Below, in pieces: positions 28,806-35,815 of a stretch of 35,815 nt of DNA. Source of the stretch: Acidobacteriota bacterium (GTDB taxonomy: Bacteria > Acidobacteriota > Blastocatellia > Pyrinomonadales > Pyrinomonadaceae). The position numbers and the translations under genes were made by a program. Where the stretch lies: NCBI GenBank assembly GCA_003223935.1, contig QHXQ01000061.1, positions 1 to 35,815 of the forward strand. The letters are read 5' to 3'. The notes beneath the pieces are model-generated. The model was not told the DNA's origin and ran no database searches. It was given only the letters and a program-made list of their open reading frames with translations. Within the stretch, counting starts at the first letter, position 1. Each line of letters opens with the position of its first letter.

Positions 28806-29624
28806 ATGCATAACCAGACCCTTTTCAACGCAGGCACAGACAAGCCCGGCGCACAGATGCGCGGCAGTTCGGCTACACCGTGGCTAGTGATTAACAGGCC
28901 GAACCCGCAGGCCCGGCTGCGCCTCTTTTGTTTCCCATACGCGGGCGGCGGGGCGGCGACTTACCACGCGTGGCCGGGAGAGTTGCCGACCGAAGTTGAA
29001 GTCTGCGCGGTGCAGTTGCCGGGACGCGCGAGCCGCTCGCGCGAGTCGCCCTACGACCGGCTCAAACAGCTGGTCGAGGCCCTCGCCCCGGCGGTGCTGC
29101 CCTACTTGGATCGGCCTTACGCCTTTTTTGGGCACAGCATGGGTGCGCTCATCGCTTTCGAGTTAACGCGCCGCCTGCGCAGAGAGGCCGACACGTCGCC
29201 CGCGCATCTCTTCGTCTCCGGGCGGCGCGCGCCGCAACTGCCACGCACCAATCCACCCATACACGATCTGCCGGAAGCGGAGTTTGTGCAGGCGTTGCGG
29301 CGGCTCAATGGGACGCCCGACGAAGTGCTGGCGCACCCGGAGTTGATGGAGTTGATGCTGCCCTTGCTGCGCGCCGATTTCGCCGCGGTCGGCACTTATG
29401 AGTACACGCCTGAGCCTGCACTTGCTTGTCCGATCACGGCCTACGGCGGCTTGCAAGATCACGAAGTCAGCCGCGCACAACTCGAAGCGTGGCGCACGCA
29501 GACGACGGGCGGCTTCACCTTGCGCATGTTGCCCGGCGACCATTTCTATTTGCAGACGGGGCGGGCGCTGCTGCTGCGCTCGCTCTTTCGCGAACTGCAC
29601 GAGTTGCTATTAACAACCACGTGA
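28806..29624 (+). CDS. Type II thioesterase (editing)
   Basis: 272 aa; ATG has AGGAG 4 nt upstream. Alpha/beta hydrolase of the GrsT/SrfA-D group: LFCFPYAGGG near the N terminus of the core, QLPGR for the oxyanion region, nucleophile Ser111 in FGHSMGA, and catalytic His246 in PGDHFYL. The first 35 residues are extra and unconserved in appearance, so an internal start is conceivable, though none has a better ribosome site. Free-standing enzymes of this type remove wrongly loaded or stalled acyl groups from T and ACP domains, keeping the assembly line running. It is separate from the TE domain at the end of gene 5, which releases the product. Its position among accessory genes of the cluster fits this editing role. 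Confidence 0.93.
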   Translation: MHNQTLFNAGTDKPGAQMRGSSATPWLVINRPNPQARLRLFCFPYAGGGAATYHAWPGELPTEVEVCAVQLPGRASRSRESPYDRLKQLVEALAPAVLPYLDRPYAFFGHSMGALIAFELTRRLRREADTSPAHLFVSGRRAPQLPRTNPPIHDLPEAEFVQALRRLNGTPDEVLAHPELMELMLPLLRADFAAVGTYEYTPEPALACPITAYGGLQDHEVSRAQLEAWRTQTTGGFTLRMLPGDHFYLQTGRALLLRSLFRELHELLLTTT

Positions 29625-29770
29625 AGCCAAGCCGGCCGCCGTTCCGGCCCGACCGTACGCCGAAGTAATTCGCCGGCCCGCGAGCCCGCGCCGCTCGGTT
29701 GCGCGCGCCCGCCCTGGCCCCAATCTCGTCAGCCTGTGCTGAACCTCTACACTAGGAGTTATGAAGAGTC

Positions 29771-30556
29771 ATGAACAACTTTGCCCAACCGCTGATTCAA
29801 CTCGACGCCGTGACCAAAGTCTTCTTCACCGATGAGGTGGAGACGCACGCCCTCGCGGGCGTGTCGCTGGAGATTCATAAAGGGGAGTACGTTTCGATTG
29901 CGGGGCCGTCCGGTTGCGGCAAATCCACGCTGCTCTCCATTCTGGGCCTACTGGATGCGCCCGCCGCGGGCAAATTTCTCTTTGACGGCCAACCCGTCGC
30001 CCACCTCTCTGCGGCCGCGCGCGGACTTATTCGCAACCGCCAGATCGGTTTCATCTTTCAAAGCTTCAACCTCATCGGCGATCTCAGCGTGGCGGAAAAC
30101 GTGGAGTTGCCTCTGACCTACAGAGGCATGAAGGCGGCTGAGCGCAAACAGCGCGTGCAAGAGGCGCTGGAAAAGGTTGGCATGGCGCATCGCGCCCATC
30201 ATCGCCCAAGCCAACTCTCCGGCGGGCAGCAGCAGCGTGTGGCGGTGGCGCGCGCCGTGGCTGGTCAGCCCGCCATCCTGCTGGCGGACGAGCCGACGGG
30301 CAATCTCGATTCACGCAACGGCGAGAGCGTGATGGAGCTATTGCGGGAGTTGCATCGCGGCGGCGCGACCCTCTGTATGGTCACACATGACCCGCGCTTT
30401 GCACAGATGGCGGATCGCACCTTCCACCTGCTCGACGGGCGCATGGTCAAAGAAGATGACGCCGCGCGCAACGGCCGGCAAGCCGCAGTTTCCGCCCCCC
30501 ACGCCGCGACGGCCGGCAACGGCAATAACCAAGGCGTCACCGCTCCGGGGGCATGA
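29771..30556 (+). CDS. ABC transporter ATPase, MacB/LolD type, no permease nearby
   Basis: 261 aa. ATG 29771 has GAAGAG very close and AGGAG 12 nt upstream. It is a single nucleotide-binding domain: Walker A GPSGCGKST with Lys51, Q-loop in FIFQSFNLI, signature LSGGQQQRVAVARA from 149, Walker B ILLADEPTGNLD near 168-179, and switch His in VTHDPRFA. The DEPTGNLD wording and the N-terminal layout are typical of the MacB/LolD/FtsE-like group, which work with FtsX-type permeases. No permease follows; the next gene is an NRPS. It may pair with a permease outside the window and add to export or self-protection. The last 35 residues are Ala-rich and low complexity. Confidence 0.9.
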   Translation: MNNFAQPLIQLDAVTKVFFTDEVETHALAGVSLEIHKGEYVSIAGPSGCGKSTLLSILGLLDAPAAGKFLFDGQPVAHLSAAARGLIRNRQIGFIFQSFNLIGDLSVAENVELPLTYRGMKAAERKQRVQEALEKVGMAHRAHHRPSQLSGGQQQRVAVARAVAGQPAILLADEPTGNLDSRNGESVMELLRELHRGGATLCMVTHDPRFAQMADRTFHLLDGRMVKEDDAARNGRQAAVSAPHAATAGNGNNQGVTAPGA

Positions 30557-30609
30557 GCGCGCCCGCCTGACGCTCGGCACAAGGCCCGCCGAGCGAAGGG
30601 TTGAAGGGG

Positions 30610-30651
30610 CGGCGCACGGCCGCGCAGAAATTTCTGCGCGGCCGTGCGCCG
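30610..30651. repeat. Perfect 42-bp palindrome upstream of second NRPS gene
   Basis: Bases 30610-30630 are the exact reverse complement of 30631-30651, centred on AAATTT with no spacer. It lies 54 nt after the ABC ATPase stop and 69 nt before the NRPS start. As RNA it would form a very stable GC hairpin with an A/U apex. There is no following T tract, so it is not a classical intrinsic terminator. Options are a transcription barrier or bidirectional terminator, a dimeric regulator site, or a mobile palindromic repeat. Confidence 0.8.
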
Positions 30652-30720
30652 GGGCGCGCTATGAGCGACGAGGCAGCATGGGCTGATCAATGAAGGCATC
30701 CTGAGTCAGGAGCGTTAATC

Positions 30721-33700
30721 GTGACCGACTATTCTAAGATCATTGCGGAACTGTCGCCGGAAAAACGAGAGTTGCTCGAACTATTACTGCTGGAAGAGAC
30801 GGACGAGAGCAACTCATTCCCGCTCTCGTTCGCGCAGCAACGCCTGTGGTTCATAGACCAGCTAGAGCCTAATAGCTTCCTCTACAACGTCTCGACGGGC
30901 GTGCGTTTGCAGGGACGACTCGACGTGGCTGCGTTGAGCGCGAGCTTTAACGAGATAGTGCGCCGCCACGAGGTCTTGCGCACGACCTTCAGACTGGTCA
31001 ATCGCCAGCCCATGCAGGTCATCGCTGAGACCGCGACTATCACGCCGACCTTCATCAGCCTCGAATCGTTGCCCGCGCCGGAGCAGGAACAAGCGGTGCG
31101 GCGCGCGCTGGTGGCAGAAGCGCGCCTGCCGTTCGATCTGACGCGCGGGCCGCTGCTGCGCATCAAGCTCCTGCGGCGCGCGGCCGACGAGCACGTGTTG
31201 TTGTTGACCATGCACCACATCATCTCCGACGGATGGTCTTTGGGCGTGCTGGTGCGTGAACTGGCGGCGCTCTACGAGGCGTTCTCGACGGGCAGCCCCG
31301 CGCCGCTCGCCGACTTGCCGATTCAGTACGCCGACTTCGTGCTGTGGCAGCGCGAACAGTTGCAGGGCGAGGCGCTGGCCGCACATCTCGACTATTGGCG
31401 GCAACAATTGATGGGCGCGCCCGCCGTGCTCGAACTGCCGACGGATAGGCCGCGCCCGGCGGTCAACACCTATCGGGGGGCGAAACAATCCTTAGCCCTC
31501 CCGGCCGATCTGTGCGCGGCCCTCAAAGCTTTGAGCGAGCGCGAGGACGTGACGCTCTTCATGACGCTGCTGGCCGCCTTCCAGACGTTGCTCGCCCGTT
31601 ATGCCGGGCAGGAGGAGATCGTCGTCGGGACGCCGATTGCCAATCGCAACCGCACCGAGACGGAAGCCCTGATCGGGTTCTTCGTCAACACGCTGGTGTT
31701 GCGCACAGACCTGACGGGCGATCCGACCTTCAGGGAACTACTGGCGCACGTCCGCGAGATGGCGCTAGGCGCATATGCGCATCAGGATTTGCCCTTCGAG
31801 AAACTGGTCGAAGAGTTACAGCCGGAGCGGAGTCTGAGCCACACGCCGCTGTTTCAAGTTGTGTTCGTGCTTCAAAACGCGCCGATGGGCAGTTTGGAAC
31901 TGCCGGGCTTGAAGTTGACCCCATTGGGCGGCGACAACGGAACGGCCAAATTTGATCTGACACTCTTTGTGGAAGAGACGGAGCAAGGGCTGGTCGGCGG
32001 TTTGGAGTACAACACGGAACTCTTCGACAATGCTACTGCCCGGCGTATGTTGGACCATTACGAGAGCCTGCTCCGGGGCATCGTGGCTGATCCGCAACGA
32101 CGCATCTCGGAATTGCCGCTGCTGACCGAGCCGGAGCGCCGGCAGTTGCTCGAACGAAACCCGACCGAGGTCGTCTATCCGGTTGAACACACACTGCATG
32201 AGTTGTTCGAGGCCCAAGCGGCGCGCACCCCCGCCGCCATCGCGCTCACCTTCGAGCAGCAACATCTCTCTTATAACGAACTAAACGAGCAAGCCAATCA
32301 ACTCGCCCACCATCTGCGCGCCCTCGGCGTCTGTGCGGAAGCGCGCGTCGGCGTGATGCTGGCGCGCACGCCGCGCCTCATGGTGGCGCTGCTCGGCATC
32401 CTCAAGGCGGGCGGCGCGTACGTGCCGCTCGACCCGAATTATCCGCAGGAGCGGCTCGCGTTCATGCTGGCGGACGCCGAAGTCAAGGTGTTGCTCACCG
32501 AAGCCGACCTCGCGCCGACGCTAGCGCAGCAGTCGCTACAGGTGATCTGCCTCGACCGTGAGTGGCCCGATCAATGCAGCACAGAAAATCTAACCGGCAC
32601 AACGCGGCCGGCCAACTTAGCCTACGTGATTTACACCTCTGGCTCGACGGGTCGGCCCAAAGGTGTGACGGTCACTCATGCGAATGTCGTGCGCCTCTTC
32701 GCGGCCACTGACGAGTGGTTCAGGTTCAACCCGCATGACGTGTGGACGCTCTTTCATTCCTATGCGTTCGATTTCTCCGTCTGGGAACTCTGGGGTGCGC
32801 TGCTCTACGGCGGCCGCCTGGTGCTCGTGCCATATCTGGTCAGCCGCTCGCCCGCAGCCTTTTACAAGCTGCTCTGTGCGGAGCAGGTGACGGTGTTGAA
32901 TCAGACGCCATCTGCCTTTCGTCAGTTGATGCAGGCCGAAGAGACTGCTGGCGGCAGTCCGCAAGACTTAGCTCTCCGGCTGATCATCTTTGGCGGCGAG
33001 GCGCTTGAACTACAGAGCTTGCGGTCTTGGTTTGAGCGGCATGGGGACGAGCGCCCGCTGCTGGTCAACATGTACGGCATTACGGAGACGACGGTGCACG
33101 TCACCTATCGGCCTCTGAGCTTAGCGGACGTGCAAGCGGCGGCCGGCAGCGTCATTGGTGTGCCCATCCCGGACTTACAATCATACGTGCTTGATGGCCA
33201 CATGCAGCCTGTGCCCATTGGCGTGGCCGGTGAACTCTACGTCGGCGGCGACGGCATCGCACGCGGTTATCTGGCCCACCCGGCCCTGACCGCGGCCCGT
33301 TTCGTCCCACACCCGTTCAGCCAGCGACCGGGCGCGCGGCTGTACCGCACGGGCGATCTGGCCCGGCACACACAGCAAGGCGATTTGGAATACTTGGGCC
33401 GCCTAGATCATCAGGTAAAGATTCGCGGCTTCCGCATCGAGTTGGGCGAGATCGAGGCCGTGCTGGCGGCGCACGCGGGCGTGCGCGAGGCGGTGGTGCT
33501 GGCGCGCGAAGATACGCCGGGCGACAAGCGACTGGTGGCCTATCTGGTCTTGGAGCAAGCTGCGCCGCCGACCGTCAGTGCGCTGCGCAGCTTCCTCAAA
33601 GAGCGGCTGCCTGATTACATGATCCCGGCAGTCTTCGTGATGCTCGATCAACTGCCGTTGACGAATCACGGGAAAGTAAATCGCCAAGCCCTGCCTTTGC

Positions 33701-35815
33701 CAGGCGCGGCCCGCTTGGAGTTGGAGCGAGCCTACATCGCGCCGCGTACGGCCAGCGAAGAAATATTGGCCGGCGTCTGGGCCGAAGTGTTAGGTCTCGA
33801 CCGCGTCGGCATCCACGATAACTTCTTCGAGTTGGGCGGCGATTCCATCCGCAGCGTCGGCTTACTGGCGCTGGCGCAGGAGCGCGGCTTGGACTTCTCG
33901 CTCCAACAACTCTTCCAATACCAAACCATCTACGAACTGGCCAAGGAGATCGATGCGGCCGCAGCAGAGGCGCGGCCCGCGCCCGCCGCTGCGGCCACGC
34001 ACGGCGAGCCGTTTGAACTTGTGGCCGCAGCAGACCTCGCCAAGCTGCCGGCCGACTTGGCAGACGCCTACCCGCTGACCATGATGCAGGCCGGTATGCT
34101 CTTCCACAGCGAGTACAGCCCGGACTCGCACGTCTATCATAATGTCACCAGCTTCCGCCTGCGCGCGGCCTTTGACGAGGCGGCTTTGCGCGCCGCCCTG
34201 CACCACTTAATCAGCAGACATCCCGTCTTGCGTACCTCTTTCGATCTCACGAGCTACAGCGAACCTTTACAACTTGTCCACCGCGAGATCGCACTGCCGC
34301 TACAGGTAGAAGACCTGCGCGCTTTACCCGAAGCGCAACGGGCGGCGGCCTGTGCCGCTGCCTTTGAGGCCGAAAAGGAGTTGAAGTTTGATTGGCGACA
34401 AGCCCCGCTGCTGCGCATACGTGTGCAGCGTGACAGCGATCAGACGTTTCAACTCACGCTGACCGAATATCATGCCATCCTCGACGGATGGAGCGTCGCC
34501 TCATTGCTGAGCGAGTTGTTCAACTATTACACGGCGCTGCTTAATGGTCGCGCCGACCTCCCAGCGACACCCCTCGCTAGCTCGTTTCGTGAGTTCGTCC
34601 GGCTAGAACAGACAACCCTCAAATCTGCGGCCGCCAGAAATTTCTGGCAAGAGAGACTGGCCGGCAGCAACGTCGCCACCATCCCGCGCCTGGCCGGCCC
34701 CAACGCCGCGCCGCAACAACTGCGCGCCGTCGCCGTGCCCATTTCGCACGCAACGTCTGACGGCCTCAAGTCCCTGGCCCAATCCACCGGCGTGCCGCTC
34801 AAGAGTGTGTTGCTGGCCGCACACCTGCGCGTGATGAGCCTGCTGAGCGCGCAGCAGGATGTCCTGACAGGCGTCATCTCGCACGGCCGGCCCGATGCCA
34901 TTGACGGCGAACGTGTGCTCGGCTTATTCCTCAACACCCTGCCGTTCCGCCATCAACTAACGGGCGGCACGTGGGCCGAGTTGGTCAAAGAAACATTTGA
35001 GGCCGAACTGGAAATGCTGCCGCACCGGCGCTATCCTTTAGCTCAGATACAGAACGAGCACGGCCATGCGTTGCTTGAAACCTTCTTCAACTTTATCAAC
35101 TTCCACGTCTTCGATGGCATAGAAAGCTCTGAGCTAGTGGGGGTGCTCAACACCAAAAACTACTCAGACACCAGCTTCCCCTTCTCAATAGAATTCAGTT
35201 TGGATGCGCACTCTGCCGATGTCACACTGGTGCTCAGCAGCGGCGAGGCCTCAGATCTCACCATCGAGCAGATGCAGGCCATCGGCGGCTACTACGCCAA
35301 TGCGCTGAATGCCATGAGTGCCGCGCCCTTCAGCCGCTACGAATCGCAATCCCTCCTCATGCCCGCCGAGCGCCAGCAACTACTCACCGACTGGAATCAG
35401 ACTCAAGTCGCATACCCAACGCACCTGCTCCTGCATCAGTTATTTGAAAGACAGGCGGCGCTGACGCCTGAGACCATTGCCCTCACCTTTGGTGAGCAAC
35501 ATCTCTCTTATCGAGAGCTAAACCAGCAAGCCAACCAACTCGCCCAGCATCTGCGCGCCCTCGGCGTCTGTGCGGAAGCGCGCGTCGGCGTGATGCTCGC
35601 ACGCACCCCGCAGATGGTCGTCGCCCTGCTCGGCATCCTCAAAGCAGGTGGCGCATACGTGCCGCTCGACCCCAGCTATCCGCCAGAGCGGCTCTCGTTC
35701 ATGCTCGACGATGCCGAAGTCAAGGTGTTGCTCACGACATCTGAGTTCGCGCCCACGCTGCCGCAGAGACAGCTGCAAACGCTCTGCCTCGACCGGGATT
35801 GGTCTCAGCTTGCGA
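30721..35815 (+). CDS. NRPS, 3'-partial (C-A-T-C-A...)
   Basis: The start is GTG 30721, supported by AGGAG 8 nt upstream and by an N-terminal LSPEKRELLELLLLEE helix; the frame is open to the window end (1698 codons). Domains: C (about 35-475) with HHIISDG from 165; A (about 495-1000); T with FFELGGDSI, Ser1042; a distinct C (about 1110-1540) with YHAILDG at 1250-1256, catalytic His1251 kept; then the N-terminal part of another A domain, cut at the core that includes LKAGGAYVPLDP. The A pocket reads DFWNIGMVHK, the standard Thr code. The T domain has GGDSI instead of the GGHSL seen in the other T domains here, and the following C differs strongly from the others; this may mark a modified residue, for example Thr dehydrated to dehydrobutyrine by a modAA-type C domain (inference). 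Whether this gene works before, after or apart from genes 1-5 cannot be decided here. Confidence 0.93.
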   Translation, partial: MTDYSKIIAELSPEKRELLELLLLEETDESNSFPLSFAQQRLWFIDQLEPNSFLYNVSTGVRLQGRLDVAALSASFNEIVRRHEVLRTTFRLVNRQPMQVIAETATITPTFISLESLPAPEQEQAVRRALVAEARLPFDLTRGPLLRIKLLRRAADEHVLLLTMHHIISDGWSLGVLVRELAALYEAFSTGSPAPLADLPIQYADFVLWQREQLQGEALAAHLDYWRQQLMGAPAVLELPTDRPRPAVNTYRGAKQSLALPADLCAALKALSEREDVTLFMTLLAAFQTLLARYAGQEEIVVGTPIANRNRTETEALIGFFVNTLVLRTDLTGDPTFRELLAHVREMALGAYAHQDLPFEKLVEELQPERSLSHTPLFQVVFVLQNAPMGSLELPGLKLTPLGGDNGTAKFDLTLFVEETEQGLVGGLEYNTELFDNATARRMLDHYESLLRGIVADPQRRISELPLLTEPERRQLLERNPTEVVYPVEHTLHELFEAQAARTPAAIALTFEQQHLSYNELNEQANQLAHHLRALGVCAEARVGVMLARTPRLMVALLGILKAGGAYVPLDPNYPQERLAFMLADAEVKVLLTEADLAPTLAQQSLQVICLDREWPDQCSTENLTGTTRPANLAYVIYTSGSTGRPKGVTVTHANVVRLFAATDEWFRFNPHDVWTLFHSYAFDFSVWELWGALLYGGRLVLVPYLVSRSPAAFYKLLCAEQVTVLNQTPSAFRQLMQAEETAGGSPQDLALRLIIFGGEALELQSLRSWFERHGDERPLLVNMYGITETTVHVTYRPLSLADVQAAAGSVIGVPIPDLQSYVLDGHMQPVPIGVAGELYVGGDGIARGYLAHPALTAARFVPHPFSQRPGARLYRTGDLARHTQQGDLEYLGRLDHQVKIRGFRIELGEIEAVLAAHAGVREAVVLAREDTPGDKRLVAYLVLEQAAPPTVSALRSFLKERLPDYMIPAVFVMLDQLPLTNHGKVNRQALPLPGAARLELERAYIAPRTASEEILAGVWAEVLGLDRVGIHDNFFELGGDSIRSVGLLALAQERGLDFSLQQLFQYQTIYELAKEIDAAAAEARPAPAAAATHGEPFELVAAADLAKLPADLADAYPLTMMQAGMLFHSEYSPDSHVYHNVTSFRLRAAFDEAALRAALHHLISRHPVLRTSFDLTSYSEPLQLVHREIALPLQVEDLRALPEAQRAAACAAAFEAEKELKFDWRQAPLLRIRVQRDSDQTFQLTLTEYHAILDGWSVASLLSELFNYYTALLNGRADLPATPLASSFREFVRLEQTTLKSAAARNFWQERLAGSNVATIPRLAGPNAAPQQLRAVAVPISHATSDGLKSLAQSTGVPLKSVLLAAHLRVMSLLSAQQDVLTGVISHGRPDAIDGERVLGLFLNTLPFRHQLTGGTWAELVKETFEAELEMLPHRRYPLAQIQNEHGHALLETFFNFINFHVFDGIESSELVGVLNTKNYSDTSFPFSIEFSLDAHSADVTLVLSSGEASDLTIEQMQAIGGYYANALNAMSAAPFSRYESQSLLMPAERQQLLTDWNQTQVAYPTHLLLHQLFERQAALTPETIALTFGEQHLSYRELNQQANQLAQHLRALGVCAEARVGVMLARTPQMVVALLGILKAGGAYVPLDPSYPPERLSFMLDDAEVKVLLTTSEFAPTLPQRQLQTLCLDRDWSQLA
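35465..35768 (+). repeat. A-domain N-lobe tract, copy of 2516-2819
   Basis: The second copy of the A-domain tract, in phase with the first (offset 32949, a multiple of three), so the shared segment encodes nearly the same peptide in both synthetases. It lies upstream of the specificity-pocket region, so it says nothing about the substrate of this truncated domain. Confidence 0.85.

Noticed and set aside
30610..30651. Rho-independent terminator
   Set aside because: The stem is excellent but no T-rich tract follows on either strand within a few bases, so I list it only as a palindrome.
1..35815. CRISPR arrays, tRNA/rRNA genes, insertion sequences, attachment sites
   Set aside because: No regularly spaced repeats, no cloverleaf-like or rRNA-like sequence, and no transposase or integrase frame were seen; the repeats present are homologous NRPS domains.

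Overview
The window is almost entirely one strand of biosynthetic machinery: a GC-rich hybrid NRPS/PKS secondary-metabolite locus in which every supported gene lies on the + strand and both ends cut through NRPS genes. I see no ribosomal, tRNA, phage or taxon-specific gene. High GC, very large modular synthetases and the wording of the C and A domains resemble those of soil bacteria such as Acidobacteriota, Myxococcota or GC-rich cyanobacteria-like lineages. That placement is a weak inference.

Layout. (1) 1-24173: five consecutive synthetase genes. Gene 1 (5'-truncated) is A-T-C-A-T. Gene 2 is C-A-T-C with a C-terminal TauD/SyrP-like Fe(II)/2-oxoglutarate oxygenase. Gene 3 is C*-A-T-C-A-T, where C* has lost the HHxxxDG motif. 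Gene 4 is a PKS module KS-AT-ACP with no reductive domains. Gene 5 is C-A-T-TE. (2) 24177-30556: a SyrD/PvdE-type cyclic-peptide ABC exporter, an MbtH-like protein, a DUF4097-like beta-repeat protein, an SbnA-like PLP enzyme (first step to 2,3-diaminopropionate, Dap), a type II thioesterase, and a MacB/LolD-type ABC ATPase without a permease. (3) 30721-35815: a second NRPS gene (3'-truncated), C-A-T-C-A..., preceded by a perfect 42-bp palindrome.

How it fits together. I read specificity pockets by hand in GrsA numbering. The first line suggests Ala (partial code), Gly (DILQLGLIWK), a residue chosen by a Lys2/aminoadipate-reductase-like pocket (DPRNFVFRAK) and probably beta-hydroxylated by the fused oxygenase, an unassigned residue (DPWYIGSIAK), a probably cationic residue (DIWEITADDK; Dap is attractive because of the SbnA homologue), a malonate unit left as a beta-ketone, and Asn (DLTKIGEVGK), followed by TE release, perhaps as a macrocycle. 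The second line starts with Thr (DFWNIGMVHK), followed by an atypical C domain that may belong to the dehydrating modAA class. The codes were compared from memory, not with software.

The most unusual point is the gene 2/gene 3 junction: an intact C domain, an oxygenase, then a motif-less C domain before the next A domain. Long near-identical tracts between domains of different synthetase genes also point to recent internal recombination.
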